A DNA stretch of 64,000 nucleotides from Xylanimonas allomyrinae (GCF_004135345.1 NZ_CP035495.1:372001-436000); one strand, 5' to 3'; shown: positions 9,333 through 19,125, counted from the stretch's first letter. A program made the numbers and translations. The notes: generated by a model not told the origin, from the letters alone.

Positions 9333-10486
9333 ATGTCCAGCCCGAGCACGCCGGGTCCCGTACCGCCTCCGCCGCCACCCGAACCGCCGATCGTCCCGGT
9401 CGAGGGTGAGGACGCTGCGGCCGGAACGCCCCCGCCGTCTTCCGCCACGACGACATCCCGACGGCGCCGTTCGAGGCGGTGCCGGGGAGCACGGCAGCGT
9501 CGCCCGCCCCCGCGGTGCCGCCTGCCCCGCCCGCGACGGCGCAGCCCGCCGTCGTGCAACGTGTCTCCGCGATGCGCCGGATGCCGCGCTCGGCCGACCC
9601 CGCGTCCCCGTTCGCGGCCGCCGCGCCGCTCTCCGCCCGCCCGCTTCCTGGACGGGGCATCCCGCTCCAGCAGGCCGTGCCGCCGCCCACAGCCCCCGGC
9701 GCGGCCCCGGCCGGTGCGCCCCAACCGACCCAGCCGGCCCTGCCACCCCCGCCGCCGCCGGCGACCCCTGCCTCGTACACGCCTCAGGGCTACCCGCTCT
9801 CCGGCGCTCCCGCGCCAGGCGCGTACGCGCCGCAGGCCACGTCCACGCCGCCGGCGGCGCCCGCGCAGTACCTGCCGGCCACCTCCCCGGAGCAGTACGC
9901 CCGGCCCGGCGAGGCCCCCGGCACGCCCGCGCCGAGGGACGCGCGCCGCCGACGTCGCGTCTCCCCGGGGTGGATCGCGTTCGGTGTGGTCGCCGTCGTG
10001 CTGGTCGGCGCCGTCACCGCCGTCGCGTGGAACCTGCTCTCAGCGCCCGTCCAGCGGCTGGAGTCCGACAGCCCCGCGACGGCACAGCCGCTGGAGACTC
10101 CCTCGGACGCGGCGAGCGAGGACGCTGCGGCACCGGTGCTGGACGCCTTCGCCTCTCCCACGGGCAACATCTCCTGCGAGATCACGCAGGACGCCGCGAC
10201 CTGCTCGATCGCGCAGCTCAACCAGCAGCCCGCCCCGGTCGACACGTGCGACGGAACGGTGGGCTACCGCGTGACGATCGACGCGGCGGGGAAGGTCACG
10301 ATCCCGTGCGTCCCGGCCGGGCGGCAGCCGCAGCCCGCGTCGGCCGACCTGCGCACGCTGGACTACGGGCAGTCGGTGACGCGGGGGCAGTTCACGTGCA
10401 CCAGCGAGCAGAGCGGCATGCAGTGCCGCGACGACACGACGGGCATGGGCTTCTCGCTGGCCCGCGCAGGCATCGGCACCTACTGA
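9333..10486 (+). CDS. proline-rich single-pass membrane protein with C-terminal DUF6636-type domain (frameshifted)
   Basis: About 384 residues when one frameshift is bridged. Order: a low-complexity Pro/Ala-rich cytoplasmic region, a basic RDARRRRRVSP stop-transfer, one membrane helix (WIAFGVVAVVLVGAVTAVA), a linker, then an extracellular domain with SPTGNISCEI, paired cysteines and MQCRDDTTGMGFSLARAG. That SPxGNIxC...GF.L pattern matches DUF6636, whose function is not known. The frame breaks at a five-C run near 9430; one extra C joins GTPP to AVFRHDDIPTAPF. The ATG at 9333 has GGAGGGAG upstream. It diverges from pepN and has its own terminator. Confidence 0.72.
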
Positions 10487-10521
10487 CGGGCCCGTTCGGG
10501 CGCCGAGCGCCCCGCCCACGA

Positions 10522-10560
10522 GCGAGGCGGTGCCCCCACCGAGTGGGGGCACCGCCTCGC
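10522..10560. terminator. bidirectional terminator between the DUF6636 gene and pepO
   Basis: An 18-bp perfect stem (gcgaggcggtgcccccac and its complement) with a 3-nt loop, followed by ttcgttc, separates the convergent genes. Confidence 0.88.
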
Positions 10561-10565
10561 TTCGT

Positions 10566-12571
10566 TCACCAGATGCGGACGCGGGCCTCCGGGGCGAGCC
10601 AGAGGGCGTCGCCCTCACGGACGCCGTACGTCGCGTGGAACTCGTCGATGTTGCGCACCACGCCGTTGCAGCGGAACTCGTTGGGGGAGTGCGGGTCCGT
10701 CGCGATGCGCCGCACCACCTCCTCGTCGCGGCCCTTCGACTGCCACACCTGCGCCCAGCCGAGGAAGATGCGCTCCAGGCCCGTCAGGCCGTCGACCACC
10801 GGCGCCTCGTCGAGCGAGGTGCCCAGGGCGATCCGGTACGCCTTGATCGCGATCGACAGCCCGCCCAGGTCGCCGATGTTCTCGCCGATCGTCAGGCTTC
10901 CGTTGACGTGCGCGCCGTCGGCGCCGAGCTGGTCGGGCACGAAGGCGTCGTACTGGGCGATGAGGGCGCCCGTGCGCTTCTCGAACTCCGCGCGGTCCTC
11001 GGCCGTCCACCAGTCCTCGAGACGCCCGTCGCCGTCGTACTTGGAGCCCTGGTCGTCGAAGCCGTGCCCGATCTCGTGCCCGATGACGCCGCCGATGCCG
11101 CCGTAGTTCACGGCGTCGTCGGCGTCGGGGTCGAAGAACGGAGGCTGGAGGATCGCCGCGGGGAAGACGATCTCGTTCATGCCCGGGTTGTAGTAGGCGT
11201 TGACGGTCTGCGGCGTCATGAACCACTCGTCACGGTCGAGCGGCTTGCCGACCTTGCCCAGCTCGCGGTCGAGGTCGAACGCGTTGGAGCGGCGCACGTT
11301 GCCCACGAGGTCGCCGGGCTCGACGACCAGCGCCGCGTAGTCGCGCCACCGGGCCGGGTAGCCGATCTTGGGCGTGAACTTCTCCAGCTTGGCCAGCGCC
11401 TTGGTCTTCGTCTCCGCCGTCATCCAGGTCAGCGCCTGGATCGACTCGCGGTAGGCGGCCACGAGGTTGGCCACGAGCACGTCCATGCGCTCCTTGTGCG
11501 ACGGCGGGAAGTGCCGCGCCACGTACTGCTCGCCCACGGCCTCGCCCAGCGCGCCCTCGACGAGCGAGACGCCGCGCTTCCAGCGTTCGCGCACCTCCTG
11601 CGCGCCCGAGAGCGTGCGCCCGTAGAAGTCGAAGTTCGCCTCGACCAGCTCGTCCGTCAGGTACGGCGCCCGCGCCGTGACCAGCCGGTAGGCGGCCCAC
11701 AGCTTCCAGTCCGCGAGCGGCTCCGACTGCCACGACGCGGCCAGACCCTCGGCGTACGAGGGCTCGCGCACCACGAGCGCGTCGTGCGCGCCCTCGGGCA
11801 CACCGAGCGCGGCCGCCCACTCGCGCCACTCGAAACCGGGCGCCCGCTGCGCCAGGTCGGCGAGCGTCGTCGGGTTGTAGGTGAGCGTCGCGTCGCGGTC
11901 CTTGACGACGTCCCAGTGGTGGGCCGCCAGCTTCGTCTCCAGGGCGACGACGCGCGCGGCGGCGTCGTCGGCGTCGAGGCCCGGCATGCCGAGCGCCACG
12001 CCGGCCCCGCCGAGCGTGAGCATGCGCGCGACGTGCGGCGCGTACTGCTCCCGGACCGGGGCGTACTGCTCCTCGCGGTAGTACGCCTCGTCGGGCAGGC
12101 CGAGCCCCGACTGGTACAGGTACACGCGGTATTGCTCGGGGTCCTTGGCGTCGTTGTCCACGTAGAGCCCGACGGCGCCGCCGCCACCGGTGCGCTGAAG
12201 GGTGCCGAGCACGTCCGCGAGGCCGGCCGGCGTCGTCGCCGCGCCGATGAGGGCCAGCTCGTCGGCCAGGGGGACGTGCCGAGCGCGGCGATGCGCTCGG
12301 TGTCCATGAAGGACGAGTACAGCGTGCCGATCTTGGCCGCGGTGCTGCCCGGCTCGGTGTCGGCGGACGCCAGGTCCGTGATGATCGCGCGCACGCGCTC
12401 CTCGGACAGGTCGTGCAGGGCGCGGAACGCCCCGTCCATCGCGCGGTCGGCGGGGATGACGTGGGTGGCGAGCCACCGGCCGTTGACGTGCCGGTACAGG
12501 TCGTCCTGCGGACGGGTCGAGGGGTCCAGGGCGTCGAGGTCGATGCCGGACCTCAGGGCTTCGGTCGTCAT
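10566..12571 (-). CDS. pepO: M13 family zinc endopeptidase (PepO/neprilysin-like), frameshifted
   Basis: A 668-residue M13 metallopeptidase once a frameshift near 12273 is bridged. Seen: the N-terminal M13_N domain opening with DLYRHVNGRWL, the zinc motif HEIGHGFDDQGSKYD, the third-ligand block GENIGDLGGL and a C-terminal VRNIDEFHATYGV, with the invariant last Trp. The break is in a five-C run (minus strand); one added C gives ALGTSPLADELALIG. Actinobacterial homologues lack a signal peptide, as here, and cleave oligopeptides. The ATG at 12571 is the first codon of MTTEALRSG. Divergent from rpiB. Confidence 0.93.
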
Positions 12572-12652
12572 GCGCCCACCCTACGGGCGCGCCCGCGCCT
12601 GGCATGCGCCCTGCGCGCGTGCCCGCCTCGTGGTCTGCGCCAGAATGGCGCC

Positions 12653-13114
12653 ATGCGTCTACACATCGGCACCGATCACGCCGGCTTCGAGCTCAAGAAC
12701 CACCTCGTCGAGCACCTGCGCGCGGAGGGTCACGACGTCGTCGACCACGGCGCCCACGTCTACGACGCGCAGGACGACTACCCGGCGTTCTGCATCTCCG
12801 CGGCCGAGGCGGTCATCGCGGAGCCCGGTTCGCTCGGCATCGTGATCGGCGGGTCGGGCAACGGCGAGCAGCTCGCAGCCAACCGCGTGACCGGCGTCCG
12901 CGCGATCCTCGCGTGGTCGCTCGAGACGGCGCGGCTCGGCCGCCAGCACAACGACGCCAACGTCGTCGCCGTCGGCGGGCGCATGCACACGGTCGAGCAG
13001 GCGACGGCGATCGTCGACGCGTTCGTCGCCGAGCCGTTCAGCGGCGACGCCCGCCACCAGCGGCGCATCGACGCGATGTCGGCGTACGAGGCCGCCCGGT
13101 CCGCCCGCGCCTGA
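12653..13114 (+). CDS. rpiB: ribose-5-phosphate isomerase B
   Basis: A 153-residue RpiB/LacA-B family enzyme interconverting ribose-5-phosphate and ribulose-5-phosphate in the pentose phosphate pathway. It is the mycobacterial type: the catalytic Cys of enterobacterial RpiB is absent and the GGSGNGEQ segment puts Glu72 where the M. tuberculosis enzyme uses a Glu base. Other conserved parts are GTDHAGFELK, REHN-like RQHNDANV and GGRMHT. The nei gene follows after 22 bp on the same strand, a conserved actinobacterial pairing. Confidence 0.95.
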   Translation: MRLHIGTDHAGFELKNHLVEHLRAEGHDVVDHGAHVYDAQDDYPAFCISAAEAVIAEPGSLGIVIGGSGNGEQLAANRVTGVRAILAWSLETARLGRQHNDANVVAVGGRMHTVEQATAIVDAFVAEPFSGDARHQRRIDAMSAYEAARSARA

Positions 13115-13136
13115 CGCGCCGGGAGGTCGGCCGCGC

Positions 13137-14204
13137 GTGCCCGAGGGCCACACCGTCCACCGCCTCGCGCGGATGCTCGCCGAGCTGTTCGGCGGCCAGG
13201 CGCTCGCCGTGACCAGCCCGCAAGGGCGGTTCGCGGCGGGCGCCGCGCTCGTGTCCGGTCGCGTGCTGGTGGCGAGCGAGGCATGGGGCAAGCAGCTCTT
13301 CCTGGGGTTCGGGCCGGTGCCCGGCGGGGGAGCGGCCGTCGCCGCGCGGCCGCCCGAGGGGCCCGACCGCGAGGGCGGGGCGCCCCACGACGGCGCCGCC
13401 GACCTGTGGCTGCGCGTCCACCTCGGCCTCTACGGCGCGTGGACGTTCGCGACGGACGGCACGGCCGCCGTCGTCCACGCGATCGGCGCGCCGCGCCGGC
13501 GGGTCGGCGACCGGGAGTCCGCCCCCGAACCGCCCGCCTCGCCAACGCGGCCGTGCGAGCCCGGCAGCGCCGCCTGGGCGGTGCCCGAGCCGCGGGGCGC
13601 CGTGCGGGCGCGGCTGCTGGGCGCGCACGCCGTCGCGGACCTGACCGGGCCGAGCGCCTGCGAGGTCGTCACCGCCGAGCAGAAGGCGGCCGTGGAGGCG
13701 CAGCTCGGACCCGACCCGCTGCGGCCCGACGGGGGTCGTGGCTCGCTCGCCGCGGCACGCGCGGCGTTCGTCGACGCGGTGCGCGGCTCACGCGTCGCCG
13801 TCGGCCAGCAGCTCCTGTCGCAGGGCGTCGTCGCGGGCGTCGGGAACATCTACCGGGCCGAGGCGCTCTTCCGGGCGCGCCTGGACCCGCTGCGCCCCGG
13901 CCGCGACGTCGACGCCGGCACGCTCGGCGCACTGTGGGACGACCTCGTCGGCCTCATGCACGACGGCGCCGCGACCGGAGCGATCGTCACGACCCGCCCC
14001 CAGGACCGCACCGTCATGGCCCCGGACCCGGGCCGCCGTCGGACGCGCCAGAACACCGACGGCACGCCGGGCGCCGTCCCGGCCGACGCGGCGTTCTACG
14101 TCTACCACCGCGACGGACTGCCGTGCCGCCTCTGCCGCACCCCGGTGCTGACCCGGCAGGTCGCCGGGCGCACGCTCTACTGGTGCGGCACCTGCCAGCG
14201 GTGA
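13137..14204 (+). CDS. nei: Fpg/Nei family DNA glycosylase (endonuclease VIII-like)
   Basis: A 355-residue bifunctional glycosylase/AP lyase of base excision repair. Catalytic Pro2 and Glu3 (PEGHTVHR), the phosphate-contacting Lys52 (AWGKQLF), the H2TH segment VGQQLLSQGVVAGVGNIYRA and a C-terminal zinc finger (CRLCRTP...WCGTCQR) are all present, so it should remove oxidised pyrimidines. It is longer than the usual 260-290 residues because two Pro/Gly/Ala-rich stretches (about residues 60-85 and 120-150) interrupt the N-terminal beta-domain. The GTG start must be right because Pro2 is catalytic. Confidence 0.93.
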   Translation: MPEGHTVHRLARMLAELFGGQALAVTSPQGRFAAGAALVSGRVLVASEAWGKQLFLGFGPVPGGGAAVAARPPEGPDREGGAPHDGAADLWLRVHLGLYGAWTFATDGTAAVVHAIGAPRRRVGDRESAPEPPASPTRPCEPGSAAWAVPEPRGAVRARLLGAHAVADLTGPSACEVVTAEQKAAVEAQLGPDPLRPDGGRGSLAAARAAFVDAVRGSRVAVGQQLLSQGVVAGVGNIYRAEALFRARLDPLRPGRDVDAGTLGALWDDLVGLMHDGAATGAIVTTRPQDRTVMAPDPGRRRTRQNTDGTPGAVPADAAFYVYHRDGLPCRLCRTPVLTRQVAGRTLYWCGTCQR

Positions 14205-14216
14205 CGGGCCAGGCCG

Positions 14217-14663
14217 TCAGCCGATGGTCACCTCTCGGGTCGCGCCGCTCAGGGCGAGGTCGCGCGGCTCGATGAGCGTCGCGAGGATCGCGTGGTCGCC
14301 GGGCGAGAGGTGGGCCAGCGCCGCCTCGACCCTGTCCCGGCCGATCGCCTGCAGCGCCTGGCTGGTCAGACCCAGGTAGGCGAGGCCGCCGGCCGCGCCC
14401 AGGAGCGGCGCCGTCAGCGCCAGCGCCACCAGGTTCCCCGTGAGCTTCTTCGCGCCCATCGCCGGTGCCATGACGTGCTCGACCGAGGTCGTCGTGAACC
14501 GCTCGGCGTCGGCGTCCCAGCCGATCAGGTAGGCGGAGCTCACGTTGGAGGTGCGGTGACGCGTCTGTGCCCCGAGCTCGTGCGCCGCAGTCACTGCCGA
14601 GGCTTCGTCGGGAAACACCCACAGTCGCAGGGTGTCCTCCGCCAGGTCGTCGAGATCGTCCAT
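14217..14663 (-). CDS. DUF1269-like membrane-associated protein of unknown function
   Basis: 148 residues. The first ~65 form an alpha/beta start (LWVFPDEASAVTAAHELG), followed by a Gly/Ala/Leu-rich hydrophobic stretch (LVALALTAPLLGAAGGLAYLG), then VEAALAHLSPGDHAILATL. The scheme resembles DUF1269 proteins, in which a glycine-rich membrane hairpin precedes a LxPGxSALxxL motif. No enzymatic motif is visible. ATG at 14663 is chosen because GGGGAGG sits 6 nt upstream; an ATG 19 codons earlier lacks this. It converges on nei with a 12-bp gap. Confidence 0.55.
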   Translation of the reverse strand: MDDLDDLAEDTLRLWVFPDEASAVTAAHELGAQTRHRTSNVSSAYLIGWDADAERFTTTSVEHVMAPAMGAKKLTGNLVALALTAPLLGAAGGLAYLGLTSQALQAIGRDRVEAALAHLSPGDHAILATLIEPRDLALSGATREVTIG

Positions 14664-14759
14664 CGCCAGCCTCCCCTGTGCTGATGCCGTTACGGCATGG
14701 GCTCCATCGCCGTCCTCCACGCTATCGGCAGGGACGACACGGCGCCGTGCGGACGGCGC

Positions 14760-16067
14760 TTAGAAGAACCATGACGCCCCCGGAGCGACGGGCCAGCCGA
14801 ACGCCGTGCCCACCCGGGCCAGCGCCCCGGGCGTCCGCTCGGTCACGAGCCCGGCGGTGGCGAGCGCGGCCAGCGACCCGGCGCCCAGGTACACCGACCC
14901 GAGCTCGCGCACGTCCAGCTCAAGGTCCGGCGGAGCCTGCGTCGGCTCGCACGTCGCCGGGCCGAACGCGGCCCCGCGCACGTGCCACGCCCCCTCGTTG
15001 TGGGGCAGCCTCCTGTCGTGCACGCCGATCACGGCATCGACGTCGGCCGCGTACCGGCGTCCGCCGAGCGCCGTCCGCACGTCGACCAGCCGCACCCACA
15101 GGTTGTCGACGAGCCGCGGCCGTGCGGCGCGGCGGTCGGCCAGCAGGCTCAGCACGACGTCGTCGGCCGGGAGCAGGTACGGCAGAACCTCTCCGGCGAG
15201 GTCGAGCTCCAGCAGCACCCCCCACAGGGCGCGCGCCGCGGCGGCGTCGAGCGCCACGGCCTCGCCCACCTGGACCGGGCCCTGGACGCCGTCGGCGTCC
15301 CACACGATCTTGCGGCGGAACGTCGCGTACCCGCGCGGTTCGCCGTCCAGCTCGACGACGACGATGCGGCGCGTCTCGAACCCGCCCCGCAGGTGCTCCG
15401 GGTCGTCCCACCACAGGTCCTGCATGGGGAGCGTCTCGCGCTCGGCCCACCCGGGGCGGTTGAGGCCGGCGACGACGTCGTCGCCCGCGGCGGCGTGCAG
15501 GCGCGCGACCATGTCGCCGTGGCGCTCCTGCGAGGCGTGCTCCAGGCGGACCGTGTGCCGGTCGGCCCCCGGGACGTCCAGCAGGCGTGCACCGCGCGGG
15601 ATCTGCAGGCGGACGTCGTCGCAGCCCCGGCCGTAGCCGTAGCGCCCGTAGAGCGGGTACTCCGACGCGTACAGCACCGACAGCGCCTCGTTGCGCGCGA
15701 GGCAGGCGGCGAAGTGGTGGTCGATCATCGCCGACGCCAGCCCGCGACGTCGGTGCTGCGGGTGGACGCCGACCCAGCTCAGGCCCGCGCTCGCCAGGCG
15801 TGCCCCTGGCACGGGGAAGCGCGCGAACGGGAACGACGTGTGCTGCGCGGCGAGCCCGTCCTCGACGCCGCCGGGGCCGACGATCCCGACGGTCCGCTCC
15901 CACGTCAGGGGGTTCGCCTCGGAGGCGTGCTCGTCGGTCGACGCCCCCAGGGGGAAGACCCACGTGTCGAGGTCGGCGACGTCGCGCCAGCGGCGGTCGT
16001 CGAGCGGGACGAACCGGTAGCCGTCGGGCAGGGGGCGGGGGACGAAGGCAGGGGAGGCGGGTCTCAC
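14760..16067 (-). CDS. Eis-like GNAT N-acetyltransferase with C-terminal sterol-carrier domain
   Basis: 435 residues. The N-terminal GNAT domain has the acetyl-CoA loop VHPQHRRRGLASAMI and the YGRYGYGRGC segment containing the catalytic Tyr region. A second GNAT-like domain follows, then an SCP2-like C-terminal domain. The protein ends in Trp-Phe-Phe; a C-terminal Phe carboxylate is the general base in mycobacterial Eis, so the intact end supports activity. Homologues acetylate amines such as aminoglycosides or lysines; the natural substrate here is unknown. GTG at 16067 gives a family-like N-terminus. Confidence 0.87.
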   Translation of the reverse strand: MRPASPAFVPRPLPDGYRFVPLDDRRWRDVADLDTWVFPLGASTDEHASEANPLTWERTVGIVGPGGVEDGLAAQHTSFPFARFPVPGARLASAGLSWVGVHPQHRRRGLASAMIDHHFAACLARNEALSVLYASEYPLYGRYGYGRGCDDVRLQIPRGARLLDVPGADRHTVRLEHASQERHGDMVARLHAAAGDDVVAGLNRPGWAERETLPMQDLWWDDPEHLRGGFETRRIVVVELDGEPRGYATFRRKIVWDADGVQGPVQVGEAVALDAAAARALWGVLLELDLAGEVLPYLLPADDVVLSLLADRRAARPRLVDNLWVRLVDVRTALGGRRYAADVDAVIGVHDRRLPHNEGAWHVRGAAFGPATCEPTQAPPDLELDVRELGSVYLGAGSLAALATAGLVTERTPGALARVGTAFGWPVAPGASWFF

Positions 16068-16224
16068 GTCACGATCGTGCCTGGGGTCCCAGCCGAGCGC
16101 GAGGCGGCCGCCCGTTCGCGCCCGCACGCGTTCGCACCCGTGCGGTTCTGGACGTCCCGGTGCGTCCTGACCGGTCCGACCCGCCTGGGCGCCGCCTGGT
16201 CGCCGCGCGGGCTACGCTCGCCCG

Positions 16225-16725
16225 GTGGTCAGTGCGTCCGTCCCTGCGACCGACGGCGCTGCCTCGCGTCCCGACGGCGCCGAGGAGTACGCCGCCGCGG
16301 TCCTGGCGCTGGTGCGGCAGATCCCGCCCGGCCGGGCCATGACCTACGGGCTGATCGCGGAGATCGTGGGCGAGACGCTGCACCGCGGCGGACCGCGCCA
16401 GGTGGGGCAGGTGATGGCGGGCTCGGGGGACCGGTACGCGCACCTGGTGCCGGACGGCGCCGCCGTCGTCGGCCCCGCCCAGGACAACCACGACGTGCCG
16501 TGGTGGCGTGTGGTCAACGCGTCGGGCGCCCCGCCGGCCCGCCACGTGACGGCGGCGCTGGACGCCCTGCGCGCCGAGGCCACGCCGCTGACCCGCGACG
16601 GACGCCGCGTAGCGCTGGCGCGCGCGATCTGGTTCCCCCGGCCGGGCCGGCGGACGACGACCCCGGCCACCCCGGGAGCGCCTCGCGCCACTGACCTCGC
16701 GCGCCGCCGGGACGTGACGGCGTGA
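16225..16725 (+). CDS. alkyltransferase-like (ATL) DNA-binding protein
   Basis: 166 residues with the helix-turn-helix DNA-binding fold of O6-alkylguanine-DNA alkyltransferase (IPPGRAMTYGLIAEI, VGQVMAG). The active-site PCHRV motif is replaced by PWWRV (residues 92-96): the alkyl-accepting Cys is Trp, so it cannot transfer methyl groups. Known ATL proteins bind O6-alkylguanine and hand the lesion to nucleotide excision repair. The C-terminal ~35 residues are basic and Pro/Thr-rich and end inside an 8-bp tandem repeat. It is divergent from the Eis-like gene. Confidence 0.88.
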   Translation: MVSASVPATDGAASRPDGAEEYAAAVLALVRQIPPGRAMTYGLIAEIVGETLHRGGPRQVGQVMAGSGDRYAHLVPDGAAVVGPAQDNHDVPWWRVVNASGAPPARHVTAALDALRAEATPLTRDGRRVALARAIWFPRPGRRTTTPATPGAPRATDLARRRDVTA

Positions 16726-16745
16726 CGGCGTGACGGCGTGACGGC
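16714..16745. repeat. 8-bp tandem repeat (gtgacggc x4) across the ATL stop codon
   Basis: Four contiguous copies of gtgacggc start at 16714. The ATL stop codon (16723-16725) falls in the second copy. Because 8 is not a multiple of 3, copy-number change would alter the last residues. Confidence 0.9.
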
Positions 16746-16748
16746 GGG

Positions 16749-17866
16749 TCAGACGTGGTGGGGTGCGACGCGGGCCAGGAGGGCCCCGGTGCGGGAACGG
16801 AGGGTCGACAGGCCCGTGCCACCGCCGGACTGCGACGCCGCCAGCACGGTCAGCATCGACGACGGGTCGCCCTGGAGCAGCATCGTCGTCACCGCCGTGG
16901 ACTCCCACCGGGTCAGGTCGTCACGGATCTTGTCGGCCGGGCCGACCAGCGCGATCTCCTCGATCAGGGCGAGCGGCACCTTCCGCGCGGCTTCCGCCTT
17001 GCGGCCCTCGAGGTAGAGCGCCTGCACCTCGTCGAGCGCGTCGCCGTACCCGAGCCGGTCGAGCGACGCCTTGTGGAAGTTGGCCTCCTTGGCGCCCATC
17101 CCGCCCGCGTAGAGCGCCACGTGGGGCCGCAGCACGTCCGCGGCGGTCTCGACGTCGTCGCGCACCACCACGGGCACCGTGGCCAGCACCTCGAACCCCG
17201 ACGACGGCGACCGCGCACCGCTGCGTTCCGCGAACCCCTCGGCGAGCAGTGCGCGGAAGTGATCGTCCATGCGCGGGGAGTAGAACCCGGCCAGCCAGCC
17301 GTCGGCGATCTGTGCCGCGAGCGCGACGTTGCGCGGGCCCTGCGCGGCCAGGATGATCGGGATCTCGTGCCGCAGCGGGTGCACGGTGGGCTTGAGCGCC
17401 TTGCCGAGCCCGGTCGCCCCGGGCGCGTCGGCGGGCAGCGGCAGGCGGAAGAACTCGCCGTCGAGGGTCACGGGGCGCTCGCGGGCGATGACCTGCCGGA
17501 CGACGTCGACGAACTCGCGGGTGCGGGCCAGCGGTTTGCGGAACGGCTGCCCGTACCAGCCCTCGACCACCTGCGGGCCGGACGCGCCGAGCCCGAGCAC
17601 GAACCTCCCGCCCGACAGATGGTCGAGCGTGAGGGCCTGCATCGCGGTGGCGGTGGGCGTGCGGGCCGCCATCTGGGCGATGCCGGTACCGAGCCGAACC
17701 TTCCGCGTCCGTGAGCCCCACCAGGCGAGCGGCGTGAACGCGTCGGAGCCGTAGGCCTCCGCCGTCCACACCGAGTCGAGGCCGAGGGCCTCGCCCGCGA
17801 CGATCGCGCCGATGACGCCCTTCGGGGGCGGCGGGACCAGTAGCCCGTCTGGATGCCGATGCGCAC
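16749..17866 (-). CDS. luciferase-like (LLM) F420-dependent oxidoreductase, frameshifted near the start
   Basis: About 372 residues of bacterial-luciferase-like TIM barrel once a frameshift near 17824 is bridged. The N-terminus MRIGIQTGYW begins at GTG 17866; the frame then breaks at a five-C run (minus strand) and resumes at PPKGVIGAIVAGEALGLDSVW. Further blocks: GTGIAQMAARTPTATAM, LDHLSGGRFVLGLGASGPQ, EIPIILAAQGPRNVALA. This is the F420-dependent class common in actinobacteria; the substrate is unknown. It ends just after the tandem repeat of the converging ATL gene. Confidence 0.87.
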
Positions 17867-17978
17867 GGGGTTCTCCTCGTCGAGAGCGGGTGGTGTCGCG
17901 CGGTTCCCCGAACCGGGCGTCGCATGTAACGCAGGTCACACCCTATCCGACGCGCGGCCCGCGACGTACGGTCGTGCC

Positions 17979-18377
17979 GTGGCCACGTTCGACGACGTCG
18001 CTCGGCTCGCCGCGCAGCTGCCCGCCGTCACGCAGGCCGTGCGCGGCGGGCACCGGCCCGGACTCGCCTGGAGCGTGGAGGGCAAGGTCTTCGCGTGGGA
18101 ACGGGCCTTCAGCAAGGCCGACGTCACGCGCTACGGCAGCGACCCCGTGCCGGGCGGGCCGATCCTGGCCCTCGTCGTCGAGGACCTGGCGGAGAAGGCG
18201 GCCGTGCTCGACGCGGGCCGACCCGGGTTCTTCACCATCCCGCACTTCGCCGGATATGCGGCGGTGCTCGTCCAGCTCGACGCCGCCGACGACGGCGACC
18301 TGCGCGACGCGCTCACGGACGCCTGGCTCGCGGTCGCGCCCGACGGGCTCGCGAAGGCGTACGTCGCCGGCCGGTGA
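17979..18377 (+). CDS. MmcQ/YjbR family protein
   Basis: A 132-residue YjbR-like fold protein: ATFDDVARLAAQLP at the start, WSVEGKVFAWER in the middle and a C-terminal DALTDAWLAVAPDGLAKAY. Such proteins are annotated as MmcQ/YjbR DNA-binding or phosphoribosylglycinamide-like but lack an agreed function. GTG at 17979 fits the domain start. Divergent from the LLM gene, with a hairpin after it. Confidence 0.88.
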   Translation: MATFDDVARLAAQLPAVTQAVRGGHRPGLAWSVEGKVFAWERAFSKADVTRYGSDPVPGGPILALVVEDLAEKAAVLDAGRPGFFTIPHFAGYAAVLVQLDAADDGDLRDALTDAWLAVAPDGLAKAYVAGR

Positions 18378-18418
18378 GCCGCCCACGGCACGCGGCCTTC
18401 CCCGGTCCGGCCGGGTTC

Positions 18419-18442
18419 GCGGCGCCCGGAACCGGGCGCCGC
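18419..18442. terminator. terminator between the yjbR-like gene and cysE
   Basis: An 11-bp inverted repeat (gcggcgcccgg / ccgggcgccgc) lies between the convergent genes. Confidence 0.7.
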
Positions 18443-18449
18443 GCCCGGC

Positions 18450-19124
18450 TCAGATCATGTACTCGATGAGCAGCGCCGGGTCCTCGTGCCGGTCGCGCTC
18501 GGACGGCGGCGCGTGCGGGAACCGCACCTGCGCCGGCACACCGAGAGCCACCGCGCCCGCCGGCACGTCCTTGACGACGACGGCGTTGGCGCCCACCTGC
18601 ACGTCGTCCCCGAGCACGATGGGCCCGAGCACCTTGGCACCCGCACCGATCATGACGCGGTCGCCGAGCGTGGGGTGCCGCTTGCCACGCGTCATCGACC
18701 GCCCGCCCAGGGTCGAGCCGTGGAACAGGATGCAGTCGTCGCCGATCACGGCCGTCTGGCCGACGACCACGCCCATGCCGTGGTCGATGAACAGCCGCCG
18801 CCCGATGACGGCCCCGGGGTGGATCTCGATGCCGGTGAAGAAGCGCGTGGCCTGCGAGACGAGACGGGCCGGCAGCCGCCACCCGGCGTGCCACAGGCGG
18901 TGCGAGACCCGATGCACCCACAGTGCGTGGACGCCGGGGTAGGCGAGCGCGACCTCCAGGCGGGTGCGGGCGGCCGGGTCGTGCGCGTGGGCGGCGTCGA
19001 GATCCTCCAGGAGGATCTCGATCAGGTGGCGCAGGCCCGGGCGGTGGCCGGGGTGCTGGGCGTGCTGGCGCTCGTCCTCGTCCCCGGCCACCGTCTGGGC
19101 CCGCACCGCGCGAAGGTCGGTCAC
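18450..19124 (-). CDS. cysE: serine O-acetyltransferase
   Basis: A 224-residue short-form CysE/EpsC. It acetylates L-serine with acetyl-CoA to O-acetylserine, the substrate of the neighbouring CysK. Seen: helical N-terminal half ending in [13 protein letters not shown], then a left-handed beta-helix with hexapeptide repeats ([28 protein letters not shown]), including the catalytic His in IDHGMG, and the [16 protein letters not shown] loop. It starts 1 bp after the cysK stop, so the two are translated from one message, allowing formation of the cysteine synthase complex. It ends in Ile, as needed in known CysE tails for CysK binding. Confidence 0.95.
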   Translation of the reverse strand: MTDLRAVRAQTVAGDEDERQHAQHPGHRPGLRHLIEILLEDLDAAHAHDPAARTRLEVALAYPGVHALWVHRVSHRLWHAGWRLPARLVSQATRFFTGIEIHPGAVIGRRLFIDHGMGVVVGQTAVIGDDCILFHGSTLGGRSMTRGKRHPTLGDRVMIGAGAKVLGPIVLGDDVQVGANAVVVKDVPAGAVALGVPAQVRFPHAPPSERDRHEDPALLIEYMI

Positions 19125-19125
19125 G

